Below are positions 24,747 to 33,133 of a stretch of DNA of 36,324 nt, one piece after another. Every line of letters starts with the position of its first letter. The first letter of the stretch is position 1. Position numbers and translations under genes: made by a program. Source of the DNA: Methylobacterium variabile (GTDB lineage Bacteria > Pseudomonadota > Alphaproteobacteria > Rhizobiales > Beijerinckiaceae); assembly GCF_001043975.1 (NCBI RefSeq), contig NZ_LABY01000042.1:1-36324 (forward strand), given 5' to 3'. Below the pieces are notes generated by a model. It was not told where the DNA came from and searched no databases. It worked only from the letters and a program-made list of their open reading frames with translations.

Positions 24747-25988
24747 ATGCGGGACGGGGACGCGACCGGAATCCGGGCGCAACTGATCGAGCGCTTCTTC
24801 CGCTACCTCGCGGTGGCGAGCCAGAGCGATGCCGCCGCGACGAGCCTGCCGAGCACGCCGGGCCAGCGCGCGCTGGCCGAGCTGCTGGCCGGGGAGCTGC
24901 GCGACCTCGGCCTCGCGGACGTCGTGGTCGACGGGCACGCGATCGTGACGGCGCGCAAGGCCGGCACCCGGCCCGGCGCGCCGCGGATCGGCTTCGTCGC
25001 CCATCTCGACACCGTCGATGTCGGGCTGTCGCCGGAGATCCGCCCGCAGGTGCTGCGGTTCGAGGGCGGCGACCTCTGCCTCAACCGGCAGGAGGATATC
25101 TGGCTGCGCGTGGCCGAGCACCCGGAGATCCGCCGCTGGACCGGCGAGGACGTGATCGTCGGCGACGGGACGAGCGTGCTCGGGGCCGACAACAAGGCGG
25201 CGATCGCCGTGCTGATGACGCTCCTCGCCACCCTGACGCCGGAGGACCCGCACGGCGACATCCTGATTGCCTTCGTGCCCGACGAGGAGATCGGCCTGCG
25301 CGGCGCTAAGGCCCTCGACCTCGCGCGCTTCCCCTGCGACTTCGCCTACACGATCGACGCCTGCGAGATCGGCGAGGTGGTGATCGAGACCTTCAACGCC
25401 GCGAGCGCCGAGATCGTCTTCACCGGCGTCAGCGCGCACCCGATGTCGGCCAGGGGCGTGCTGGTGAACCCACTCCTGATGGCGCACGACCTCATCGGGC
25501 AGTTCGACCGGGCCGAGACCCCGGAGAACACCGAGGGACGCGAGGGCTACGTCTGGTTCACCGGCCTGCGGGCCCATCCCGGCGAGGCCCGCCTGCAGGC
25601 GATGATCCGCGACTTCGACCGCGAGACCTTCGCAGGCCGCAAGCGGCGCCTGCACGAGGCGGCGGAGGCGATCGCCGCGCGCTACCCGACCGGCCGGGTG
25701 GAGTGCCGGATCACCGACACCTACGGCAACATCCTCGACAGCCTGGGCGACGACCGCCGCCCGGTCGACCTGCTGTTCGCGGCCCTCGACGCGGAGGGGA
25801 TCACCCCGAAGCCGCTGCCGATGCGCGGCGGCACCGACGGCGCGGCCCTCTCGGCCCGCGGCCTGCCGACGCCGAACTTCTTCACCGGCGCCTACAATTT
25901 CCACTCCCGGTTCGAGTTCCTGCCGGTGCCGGCCTTCGCGGCGTCGTTCCGGGTCGCGCGGCGGATCTGCCTGCTGGCGGCGGGGTGA
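24747..25988 (+). CDS. pepT: Peptidase T (tripeptide aminopeptidase, M20B)
   Basis: A cytoplasmic dinuclear zinc aminopeptidase that removes N-terminal residues from tripeptides. Metal and catalytic motifs are H86-L-D88 in GFVAHLDTVDVG, LGADNKAAIAVL with the bridging Asp, PDEEIGLRGAK with the catalytic Glu pair, TIDACEIGE, and a late histidine motif, YNFHSRFEFLPV. SAHPMSARG and RGGTDGAALSARGLPTPNFFTGAYN are PepT signatures. The 413-aa length is standard. Its TGA stop is the first triplet of repeat B copy 2. Confidence 0.95.
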   Translation: MRDGDATGIRAQLIERFFRYLAVASQSDAAATSLPSTPGQRALAELLAGELRDLGLADVVVDGHAIVTARKAGTRPGAPRIGFVAHLDTVDVGLSPEIRPQVLRFEGGDLCLNRQEDIWLRVAEHPEIRRWTGEDVIVGDGTSVLGADNKAAIAVLMTLLATLTPEDPHGDILIAFVPDEEIGLRGAKALDLARFPCDFAYTIDACEIGEVVIETFNAASAEIVFTGVSAHPMSARGVLVNPLLMAHDLIGQFDRAETPENTEGREGYVWFTGLRAHPGEARLQAMIRDFDRETFAGRKRRLHEAAEAIAARYPTGRVECRITDTYGNILDSLGDDRRPVDLLFAALDAEGITPKPLPMRGGTDGAALSARGLPTPNFFTGAYNFHSRFEFLPVPAFAASFRVARRICLLAAG

Positions 25989-26080
25989 TAAGACTTCCGG
26001 AAGATCACTTCCGGGAGTCTTGTCACTCGCCCGCGCGGCGCTTGAGCGAAGCCGATTTCCCGCATCGCGAAAGCGACCGC
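25986..26080 (+). repeat. REP-like hairpin repeat, family B, copy 2 (starts at the pepT stop codon)
   Basis: The element begins with the pepT TGA. Arms TGATAAGACTTCCGGAA and TTCCGGGAGTCTTGTCA surround GATCAC. Then come GCCCGCG-CGGCG, and GAGCGAAGCCGATTTCCCGCATCGCGAA. All blocks match copy 1 at 5368-5476 read on the opposite strand. Bases differing between copies in the stem are mostly paired with a matching change in the other arm. Beyond 26080 another small dyad (GCGACCGC-ACA-GCGGTCGC at 26073-26091) continues the hairpin-rich stretch. Confidence 0.75.
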
Positions 26081-26200
26081 ACAGCGGTCGCCTGAAGCGA
26101 TCAATCGGAAACCGTATGAGTCCCTCGTCCCGGGCTCCGCTTGCGCGGCTCCGGGACGGCGATGGAGAGGGCGCGCTTCGCCGGTCGGACCGGCGGGCGT

Positions 26201-26770
26201 TCAGGCCGCGCGCCGCTCGACCGTCGCGAACACCCCCGCGACCAGGCTCCCGACCCGCTCGAGGCCCAGCGCCTCGTCGAACAGGATCCGGAAGAGGATC
26301 GGCGCGATCACCCCGTCGAGGATGGTGTCGATGTCCGGAAACACCTCGCCGCGAGCCTCCGCGCGGCCGGCGATGACCGCGATCTGCTGCCTTGCGTAGC
26401 CACAGCAGCGCCGGGGACCGGCGGCGCCCTCCGCCGCGAGCACGTCGCGGATCATCTCGCGGCCGATGCCCGAGGACATCTCCTCGGCGTACTGCTCGGC
26501 CCAGGCCAGGAGGTCGCCGCGGCCGCTGCCGGTCTCGACCGGCTCCATGTCCGGGCGCAGCCGCTCGACCGCGACGTCGGCGAGCAGCTCGTTGAGCTCG
26601 CCCCAGCGCCGGTAGATCGTCGAGGGCGTGACCCCGGCCTCCGCGGCGATCAGCGGGATCGTGACCTCGGCGCGGTCCATCCGGGCGAGCAGGTCCCGCG
26701 CGGCGCGGTGGACCGAAGCCTGGACCCGCGCGCTGCGCCCTCCCGGGCGCGGTCCCTCCCTCTCCGCCAT
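26201..26770 (-). CDS. TetR family transcriptional regulator of the adjacent MFS exporter
   Basis: A 189-aa regulator. The HTH region reads VHRAARDLLARMDRAEVTIPLIAAEA then GVTPSTIYRRWGELNELLADV. The C-terminal part matches the TetR_C-type domain seen in TetR/AcrR exporters' regulators (AAGPRRCCGYARQQIAVIAGRAEARGEVFPD). The ATG at 26770 has GGAG upstream; the longer frame would cover the operators. It is divergent from the MFS gene, with two matching dyads between, so it most likely represses that transporter. Confidence 0.9.
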   Translation of the reverse strand: MAEREGPRPGGRSARVQASVHRAARDLLARMDRAEVTIPLIAAEAGVTPSTIYRRWGELNELLADVAVERLRPDMEPVETGSGRGDLLAWAEQYAEEMSSGIGREMIRDVLAAEGAAGPRRCCGYARQQIAVIAGRAEARGEVFPDIDTILDGVIAPILFRILFDEALGLERVGSLVAGVFATVERRAA

Positions 26771-26786
26771 CGCCGCTCCGCCTCCA

Positions 26787-26852
26787 AACGCAAAGAATTT
26801 GCTTTTAGCGCTCCCTGGCGCTAGATCACTAACGCAACGGATTTGCTTTAGG
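26787..26852. promoter_or_regulatory. Paired operators between TetR and MFS genes
   Basis: Two near-identical 22-bp sites, AACGCAAAGAATTTGCTTTTAG at 26787-26808 and a close relative at 26831-26852 (AACGCAACGGATTTGCTTTAGG), start 44 bp apart, about four helical turns. Each contains a GCAA(A)-N3-TTTGC dyad. Between them is a perfect 18-bp inverted repeat TAGCGC-N6-GCGCTA at 26806-26823. The layout suggests one TetR dimer site per divergent promoter. Confidence 0.7.
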
Positions 26853-26861
26853 GGCACGACG

Positions 26862-28055
26862 ATGCTCAGAGGTCAAGGATCCCGGCGGGTCGACCCGCTC
26901 GCCGTCCACGCCGTGACGCTCGGCACGTTCTTCGCCGCCGCGGCAGCGCCGACGCCGCTCTACCGGATCTACCAGGAGACCCTGGCGCTCTCGCCGGTCT
27001 TCGTCACCCTGGTCTTCGCGGTCTACGCCGTGGCGCTGCTCAAGGCCCTGCTGGTCGCCGGCTCGCTCTCCGACCATCTCGGGCGCCGGCCGGTGATCGT
27101 CGGGGCGCTGCTGCTCGAGGCCGCCGCCATGGGCCTGTTCCTGCTGGTGGGGAGCGGCCCCGGCTGGCTCGTCGTCGCCCGGATCGTGCAAGGGGTCGCC
27201 ACCGGCATCGCCGCCGCCTCCCTGGGCGCGGCCCTCGTCGACGTCGACCGCACCCGCGGCCCCGTCGTCAACGCGGTCGCGCCGCTCGCCGGCATGGCGG
27301 TGGGCGCGCTCGGCACCAGCGCCCTGATCCAGTACGCCCCGCTGCCGCTGCACCTCGTCTACGGCCTGCTGCTCTGCGCCTTCGCCGGGCTGGCGCTGGT
27401 GGTCTGGCGCATCCCGGAGAGCGCCGCGACGCGGCCGGGAGCGCTCGCCTCGCTCAAGCCCCGCATGGCCGTCCCGCCCCGGATCCGGCGCCCGCTGGCG
27501 CTGATCACGCCGATCAACGTCGCCAACTGGACGCTCGGCGGATTCTACCTCTCGCTGGTGCCCTCGGTCGTCGCGGCGGCCACCGGCAGCCGTGCGCCGC
27601 TCACCGGGGGCGCCGTCGTCACCGCCCTGATGGTGGCCGGCGCGGTCTCGGTGCTCGTCCGCCGCACGGCGCCGCCGCGGGAGAACCTCACCGTCGGGGT
27701 GCTCGCCACGGCGCTCGGCGTTCTCGGGGTCGTCGCCGGCATCCACGCGGCGAGCGTGCCGGTGCTGATTCTCGGCACCCTCGTCACCGGAAGCGGCTTC
27801 GGCGCCAGCTTCCTCGGCTGCCTCGGCACGATCATGCCGCTCGCCGAGCCCGACGAGCGCGCCGGGCTGCTCGCGGCCTTCTACGTCCAGAGCTACCTCG
27901 CCTTCAGCCTGCCGGCCGTCCTCGCCGGCTTCCTCGCCCGCGCCCTCGGCTATGCCCCCACCGCGGACCTTTATGCCGGCGCCATCCTGCTGGTGAGCCT
28001 GACCGGTCTGCTGGTGCTGCGGGCGAGGTCGCGGCAGGGTCTGGCGGTGGCCTGA
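26862..28055 (+). CDS. Major facilitator superfamily transporter
   Basis: A 397-aa inner-membrane protein with about 12 hydrophobic helices. The MFS loop motif GSLSDHLGRRPVIVGA lies between helices 2 and 3, and RIVQGVATGIAAASLGAALVD is a drug/proton antiporter-like helix 4-5 block. A helix-rich N-terminus begins VDPLAVHAVTLGTFFAAAAA, then PTPLYRIYQ. It is probably an exporter of a small molecule, controlled by the divergent TetR protein. ATG at 26862; the frame is open further upstream, but that runs antisense through the regulator. The substrate is unknown. Confidence 0.92.
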   Translation: MLRGQGSRRVDPLAVHAVTLGTFFAAAAAPTPLYRIYQETLALSPVFVTLVFAVYAVALLKALLVAGSLSDHLGRRPVIVGALLLEAAAMGLFLLVGSGPGWLVVARIVQGVATGIAAASLGAALVDVDRTRGPVVNAVAPLAGMAVGALGTSALIQYAPLPLHLVYGLLLCAFAGLALVVWRIPESAATRPGALASLKPRMAVPPRIRRPLALITPINVANWTLGGFYLSLVPSVVAAATGSRAPLTGGAVVTALMVAGAVSVLVRRTAPPRENLTVGVLATALGVLGVVAGIHAASVPVLILGTLVTGSGFGASFLGCLGTIMPLAEPDERAGLLAAFYVQSYLAFSLPAVLAGFLARALGYAPTADLYAGAILLVSLTGLLVLRARSRQGLAVA

Positions 28056-28130
28056 GCGGACTTGCGTCGGCCTGCCGCATCGTACCCGACCGTGACCAGG
28101 CCCTGCCGGACCGGCAGCCCAGCCAAGCTC

Positions 28131-28186
28131 CCCCCTTTCCCGGACGACTGAAGCGTCAGCGGAAGGAGATCCGGGATCCAGGGGGA
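28131..28186. repeat. Dispersed hairpin repeat, family C, copy 2
   Basis: A 56-bp element with CCCCCTTTCCCGGA on the left, GTCAGCGGAAGGAGATCCGGGA in the middle and CCAGGGGGAAG on the right. It shares order and sequence with 3499-3560. It lies between the convergent MFS and sulfotransferase-like genes, as copy 1 also lies between convergent genes, so both may act as two-way terminators. Confidence 0.6.
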
Positions 28187-28231
28187 AGAGCCTGACGAGG
28201 AGCGTCTCGCCCTCAGCTCCCGGGTGGCGCG

Positions 28232-29332
28232 CTACAGCATCTTCCGGGCGAACTGCACGAACCGCGACGCCGCCGCACCGACGCGTCTGCGCAGTCCCGC
28301 TGCGCCCGTCAGGAGGCGGCCGGAGAACTCCTCGCGGACCACCCGCAGGATCTCCTCGACCTGCTCCTCCCGGCCGGAGCCGGGTCCCAGGCGTGCCAGC
28401 TCGTTGACCGGCCGGGACGACGGATCGGCGACGCGCGTGCCCCAGTCCGTGCCCCAGACCCGGCGGGCCAGCAGATCGTTGCCGCGCTCGTGCGCCTGCG
28501 TGACCCGCTCGATCATCGCGGGGTCGAGGGCCCGGAACGGCTCGGCGTCGAGGCCCCGCTCGTGCGCCAGGGCGTCGATGCGCGCGGTGACCGCGCGGGC
28601 CAGCTCCTGCGCGCCGCCGGCCCCGTCCGCCCGCAGGCGGCGCGCCGCCTCGACCCCCACGGGGCCGAGGCTCTCGTTGGTGCGGTAGGCGAGGTCCGCC
28701 GGCGTGAGCAGCGGCAGCAGGCGGTCGGCCAGGCCCAGCTCGACCGCGATCCGCTCGACCAGCGGGGCCCGCGAGCGCCGATCCTGGACCGGTACGAGAT
28801 GCACCCGCCACGCGGCGGCCCGCGCCCAGCTCCGGAGGCCGTGCAGGTAGTCGAACCGCCGCGCGCGCAGCTCGGCCTCGAACGCCGCCGCGAAGGCCCG
28901 GGCCTCGCGCAGGAACTGGATGCGCCAAGTGTACTGCGACTGCAGGTAATCCGCCTGCGGCCGGACGGTCATCAGGATCTCGGGCCGGAAGCCGTGGCGC
29001 TCGAACAGGCCGCAGAGGAGCTTCGGGGCGCGGTGCCACGGCGGCAGCCCGCACAGGCTCTCGTAGGAGAGGAGGGCGACGTCGGCCCGGCTCGCCGCGA
29101 GCGCCCGGTCGAGGCGGTCCAGCAGCTCGCCCCGCTCGCGCCGCGGCCGGCGCCCGTCCAGGGTCTCCCCGAGATGCTGGTGGCTGACATGGGGCAGCGG
29201 CGTGGAGGCCGGGGTCAGCTCGGGATACAGGATGCCCGCGCGGCGCAGCTCGTCCCGGTGCGTGAACAGCAGCATCTGCAGGGACGAGGTGCCGGTGCGC
29301 GGCGTGCCGATATGGATGATGGCGCGGCGCAT
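28232..29332 (-). CDS. Sulfotransferase-like P-loop protein
   Basis: A 366-aa protein. The N-terminal IIHIGTPRTGTSSLQMLLF (residues 5-23) is the phosphosulfate-binding loop of the sulfotransferase superfamily. Further cues are a VALLSYESLCG segment and ILMTVRPQADYLQSQYTW, which resembles the 3'-phosphate-binding region (Arg then Ser-x-Tyr). The rest is divergent, so activity and acceptor are unknown; related bacterial proteins sulfate surface polysaccharides or are uncharacterised. It is transcribed alone toward the MFS gene. Its nearness to the glycan-type operon at 30.7-34.5 kb is suggestive only. Confidence 0.7.
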   Translation of the reverse strand: MRRAIIHIGTPRTGTSSLQMLLFTHRDELRRAGILYPELTPASTPLPHVSHQHLGETLDGRRPRRERGELLDRLDRALAASRADVALLSYESLCGLPPWHRAPKLLCGLFERHGFRPEILMTVRPQADYLQSQYTWRIQFLREARAFAAAFEAELRARRFDYLHGLRSWARAAAWRVHLVPVQDRRSRAPLVERIAVELGLADRLLPLLTPADLAYRTNESLGPVGVEAARRLRADGAGGAQELARAVTARIDALAHERGLDAEPFRALDPAMIERVTQAHERGNDLLARRVWGTDWGTRVADPSSRPVNELARLGPGSGREEQVEEILRVVREEFSGRLLTGAAGLRRRVGAAASRFVQFARKML

Positions 29333-29924
29333 CGGGGCGTCAGCGCCCGCCCGATCGCGGCGGCGGCGGGCGCCGCTCCGGGGACGCGATCGCGCCGCGT
29401 CGTCCGTGACGGGCCGCTACCCATGCCAGGGCGGGACGGCGGCCTGTGGGCTTGGGTGCTGGCGGCGGAATCCGGTCGGGGGTCATGCGATCTTCCCTCG
29501 CAGGCCCGCATCTCGCCGTGGCGCCCCGGCGATGCCCGCGGGAGCGCGGCGCTCATCAAGGACAGCACGTCGCGACCTCGGCCCGCCCCCCGGCCGAATC
29601 CTGCCACGTGCTCCGGTCGCGGTCCGGGCTGGGCCGCTCCCGAAGCGTGAGTGCCGGCCATAACAAGGCAATTTTGCGGCGGCGCAGGGGAGTGGCCGAG
29701 CAGAGAACAGGGGACGACGAGAGCAGAGATCGATCAGGCCGCGATCGGAAGCGGGGTCAGGCTCCTGATTCCACCATGATTTCTACGTCGGACCGGCGTT
29801 CACCTGAGTGGATGGCGTGCCGGTGATATTTGTTGTTTCCGGGGATGTTTCCCGATTGTGACGCAATGCCATCGCGCACGAGCGAGGCCGGCGCCGTGCG
29901 GCCGATCCGGCGCCGGCCGCGGGC
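29333..29924. other. 592-bp gene-free region
   Basis: No supported gene; frames here have poor composition and no start signals. The part at 29770-29870 is lower in GC and contains TTTGTTGTTTCCGGGGATGTTTCCCG, with a repeated GTTTCC. The promoter of the sulfotransferase-like gene should lie near 29333-29400. I see no clear hairpin. Confidence 0.4.
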
Positions 29925-30542
29925 TCAGCGCAGGCCGCGGCCGACCACGCCCGCCTCGACGGCGACCGACAGGCGGTCGGTGATCGCCCACTCGACCCCG
30001 ACATGGGCGTCCGGCCGAACCACGATGTCGTCGCGGGAGAAGGGCACGGAGACCGGCGTCGCCCCTACGCGCCACGTCTCGTGCACGGCCGTCGCGCCCG
30101 CCCGGGCGTAGAGCAGCACGTCGGGCGTCAGCAGCGTGCCGACCTTCACCTGCACCCCGCCGGCGAAGTCGCGCGAATAGGCGAGGCGGCCGAAGCCGGG
30201 GGTGAGCGCCCCGCCGCCGGCGAGGTAGTCGAACCCGCCGGCGATGCCGTAGACGAACCGGCCCTCCTGCCAGAGCCGGCCGCCCTCGAACCCGAGGGTC
30301 GGGCCGGCATAGCTGCCGAAATGCCGCGACGAGACCGCCGCGAACCCCGTCGACAGGCGGGCATAGGAGCCGGCCCAGCGGTTCTCCTCGTCGCCGGGCG
30401 GCAGCGGCCAGGCGAAGACGGGCAGCGGCCCGAAGCCGATGAGGCCCTGCGCCGCGGCGGGATCCGGCCGCAGGGCGCAGGTGCCGAGGAGAAGGCAGGC
30501 CGCGAGGCGGCGCAGGGGACGGGAAGCCGCAGGTCCGGTCAT
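29925..30542 (-). CDS. Outer-membrane beta-barrel protein
   Basis: A 205-aa exported protein. A signal peptide (RLAACLLLGTCALRPDPAAA-Q) is followed by alternating polar/hydrophobic beta-strands: WAGSYARLSTGFAAVSS, AGPTLGFEGGRLWQEGRFVYGIAGGFDYL, AYSRDFAGGVQVKVGTLLTPDVLLYARAGATAV, VGVEWAITDRLSVAVEAGVVGRGLR. This is the eight-strand OmpA/Omp25-like barrel pattern common in Rhizobiales, although the last residue is Arg, not the usual Phe. No enzymatic role can be assigned. ATG at 30540-30542. Confidence 0.8.
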   Translation of the reverse strand: MTGPAASRPLRRLAACLLLGTCALRPDPAAAQGLIGFGPLPVFAWPLPPGDEENRWAGSYARLSTGFAAVSSRHFGSYAGPTLGFEGGRLWQEGRFVYGIAGGFDYLAGGGALTPGFGRLAYSRDFAGGVQVKVGTLLTPDVLLYARAGATAVHETWRVGATPVSVPFSRDDIVVRPDAHVGVEWAITDRLSVAVEAGVVGRGLR

Positions 30543-30750
30543 GCGGGCACGATAGCCCAACGCGGCCCGTCGAGACAGGCCGGCCCGCCTCGGCGAAAAC
30601 CGCCCGCCGGCCGGCGACGGGGAGGCGCGGCGGGCGACCTGCGCCGCCCAGGGAGTCGTGGTCGATTTGGTCGCACCCCAGGGAACTCGGGGCGGGTATG
30701 ACATAGGTTGGTTTCAGGAGGCCCGGCCCGGCCTGCCGGAGACGCCGCGC

Positions 30751-31950
30751 GTGAACCAGACTGGGAGCCGTCCCGACATCCCGGACCTGCGTGGCGCGCC
30801 CGCGCCGGCTTGCGTCGTCGCCGTGCCGGTCCGCAACGAGGTCGACCGGATCGGCGCCTGCCTCCGGGCCCTCGCCGGGCAGGAGGCGATCGGGGCGCGA
30901 GGCCTCGGGATCGTCCTGTTCCTCAACAACTGCACCGACGGCACGGCGGAGGCCGTCGCCGCCCTCGCGCCCTCGCTCGGCCTGCCGCTTCGGGTCGTCG
31001 AGCGGGAGTTTTCCGGCGCCCATGCGGGCTGGGCGCGTCGGGAGGCGATGGAGGCGGCCGCCGCCTGGCTCGACGAGGCGGCGCCGGACGGGGTGATCCT
31101 GACGACCGATGCCGACAGCCGGGTGCCGCCGGACTGGGTCGCCCGCAACCTCGCGGCCCTCGCCCGGGGTGCCGACGCGATCGCCGGAACCATCGCCCTC
31201 GACGCCGCGGAGGCGGCGCGCCTGCCGGAGGCCCTGCACGCGCGGGGCCGGCTCGAGGGCGCCTACGAGGCGCTCCTCGTCGCCCTCGAGGCCCTGATCG
31301 ACCCGGTGGCGCACGATCCGTGGCCGCGGCACGCCACCCGCTCCGGCGCCACCCTGGCGGTCCGCTTGCCCGTCTACCGCGCCGCCGGCGGCATGCCGGC
31401 GCTGCCCGTGGGCGAGGACCGGGCCTTCGTCGCCGCGCTGCTGCGGGCGGATGCCCGGGTGCGCCATGCGCCGGACATCGTCGTCGTCACCTCGGGCCGG
31501 CTCGACGGCCGCGCGCCGGGGGGCGCCGCCGACACGATGCGCCGGCGCTGCGAGGCGCCTGAGAGCCCCTGCGACCCGCGCCTCGAACCCTTGTCCCGCG
31601 CCCTGTTCCGGTACGCCTGGGGGCGCCGCCTGCGGCGTCTGCACGCCGCCGGATGCCTCGGGCGCACCCGCCTCTGGGCGCCCTGGCTGCGCATCGGGCG
31701 CGAGGAGGCGCGCCGCATCGCCGCCCTTCCCACCTTCGGGGCCTGCCTGGCGGCGGTCGCGGAGGCGAGCCCGCTCCTCGTCCACCGACCCTTGAGCCCG
31801 GGCGCGCTGCCCGGGCACATCCGGCGCGCGCGGGCGCTGCTCGCGGGCTTGCGGCGCGGGGCGGCCGGGATCCGGGCCCTGCGCGCCCTCGGCCCGGGCC
31901 GGTCCCGGCCCGCGCTCGGCCGGGCGTCGGAGCGGGCCGGCAATGCGTGA
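30751..31950 (+). CDS. Family 2-type glycosyltransferase
   Basis: A 399-aa protein. The nucleotide-sugar fold starts ACVVAVPVRNEVDRIGACLRALAGQ, with LFLNNCTDGTAEAV, then the metal-binding D120-A-D122 in LTTDADSRVPPDWVARNL and a later GEDRAFVAALLRA motif that fits the catalytic ED region of GT2 enzymes. The Arg/Ala-rich C-terminus has no clear membrane helix. GTG at 30751 has GGAG upstream; a GTG at 30658 is an alternative. It is the first gene of the four-gene operon and overlaps the next by 8 bp (ATGCGTGA). Donor and acceptor are unknown. Confidence 0.87.
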   Translation: MNQTGSRPDIPDLRGAPAPACVVAVPVRNEVDRIGACLRALAGQEAIGARGLGIVLFLNNCTDGTAEAVAALAPSLGLPLRVVEREFSGAHAGWARREAMEAAAAWLDEAAPDGVILTTDADSRVPPDWVARNLAALARGADAIAGTIALDAAEAARLPEALHARGRLEGAYEALLVALEALIDPVAHDPWPRHATRSGATLAVRLPVYRAAGGMPALPVGEDRAFVAALLRADARVRHAPDIVVVTSGRLDGRAPGGAADTMRRRCEAPESPCDPRLEPLSRALFRYAWGRRLRRLHAAGCLGRTRLWAPWLRIGREEARRIAALPTFGACLAAVAEASPLLVHRPLSPGALPGHIRRARALLAGLRRGAAGIRALRALGPGRSRPALGRASERAGNA

Positions 31951-33133
31951 GCCCGCGTTCCGGCCGGCGGCGCGGCCATCCGACGAGGCGGCAGAGATGG
32001 ACCGGCGGACGCCGCCCGAGCCGGCCCGCGACCCCGTCGCGGCGGCGGCCGTCGTCGCGGCCCTGGCCGCGGCACGGGCCGACGCCCAGGACCGCGACGA
32101 CGGCTTCCCGGCCGAGGACGTCGTCGACCTCGCTCAGGCCGGCCTCCTCGCCGCCCCGGTGCCGGCGGTGGAGGGCGGTGCCGGCCTCGGCGAGGAGCCG
32201 GGTGCGGCGGCGCTGGCCGAGGTGCTGCGCCTCGTCGGCTTCGGCAGCCTGGCGCTGGGCCGGCTCTACGAGGGCCACGTCAACGCGCTCCAGCTCGTCG
32301 CCCATTACGGCACGCCCGGGCAGCGCCGCTCCCTGTTCGCGGAGGCCCGTGCCGGCCACCTGTTCGGGGTCTGGAACACCGAGCCGGCGGCGGGCGGCCT
32401 CGTCCTCGGGGAGGACGGGCGCCTGTCGGGGTGCAAGACCTTCGCGTCGGGGGCCGGCCGGGTCACCCGCGCCCTGGTGACGGCGCGCCCGCCGGGCCAG
32501 GCGGCGCCGCTGATGCTCGTCGTCGCCCTCGAGCCCGGGGCGCGCGCCGACCTCTCGGCCTGGCGCGCGCAGGGGATGCGCGCCTCGGCCACCGGCACCG
32601 TCGACCTCACGGGCCTGCGGCCCGCGGCCGTGCTCGGCGGCCCGGACGACTACCACCGCCAGCCGCACTTCTCCGGCGGGGCCTGGCGCTTCGCGGCGGT
32701 GCAGCTCGGCGGCATCGAGGCGGTGTTCGAGGCCTGGCGCGACCACCTCGCCCGGACCGGGCGCGGCGACGATCCCCACCAACTCGCCCGCCTCGGCGAG
32801 GGCGCGATCGCCCTCGAGGGCGCCCGGCTCTTCGTGGCGCGGGCGGCCGGAATCGTCGCCGCGGACGCCCTGCCGGCGGAGCGGATCGTCGCCTTCGTCA
32901 ACCTCGCCCGGCTCGCGGTCGAGCGGGCGGGGCTCGAGGTGCTTGGGCTCGCCCAGCGCTCGGTCGGGCTGCAGGGCTTCCTGCACGGCCACCCCCTCGA
33001 GCGCCTGTCGCGCGACCTCGCGACCTACCTGCGCCAGCCCGCCCCCGACCGGGCGCTCACCGGCGCCGCCGCCGCGATCCTCGCCGACGACGGGCCGGTG
33101 GCCGGGCTGTGGCGGCCGCCGGGGACGCGCTGA
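31943..33133 (+). CDS. Acyl-CoA dehydrogenase-like flavoprotein
   Basis: A 396-aa protein with the acyl-CoA dehydrogenase fold: helical N-terminus (VVDLAQAGLLAAPVPAVEGGAGLG), middle beta domain (GVWNTEPAAGGLVLGEDGRLSGCKTFASGAG) and C-terminal helices (AVERAGLEVLGLAQRSVGLQGFLHGHPLERLSRDLATYL). The usual catalytic Glu of the C-terminal YEG-like motif seems absent (LRQPAPD instead), so it may catalyse another flavin reaction, such as oxidation or hydroxylation of an amine or sugar substrate. This is an inference by eye. It overlaps the glycosyltransferase by 8 bp and the deacetylase by 1 bp (TGATG). Confidence 0.85.
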   Translation: MREPAFRPAARPSDEAAEMDRRTPPEPARDPVAAAAVVAALAAARADAQDRDDGFPAEDVVDLAQAGLLAAPVPAVEGGAGLGEEPGAAALAEVLRLVGFGSLALGRLYEGHVNALQLVAHYGTPGQRRSLFAEARAGHLFGVWNTEPAAGGLVLGEDGRLSGCKTFASGAGRVTRALVTARPPGQAAPLMLVVALEPGARADLSAWRAQGMRASATGTVDLTGLRPAAVLGGPDDYHRQPHFSGGAWRFAAVQLGGIEAVFEAWRDHLARTGRGDDPHQLARLGEGAIALEGARLFVARAAGIVAADALPAERIVAFVNLARLAVERAGLEVLGLAQRSVGLQGFLHGHPLERLSRDLATYLRQPAPDRALTGAAAAILADDGPVAGLWRPPGTR

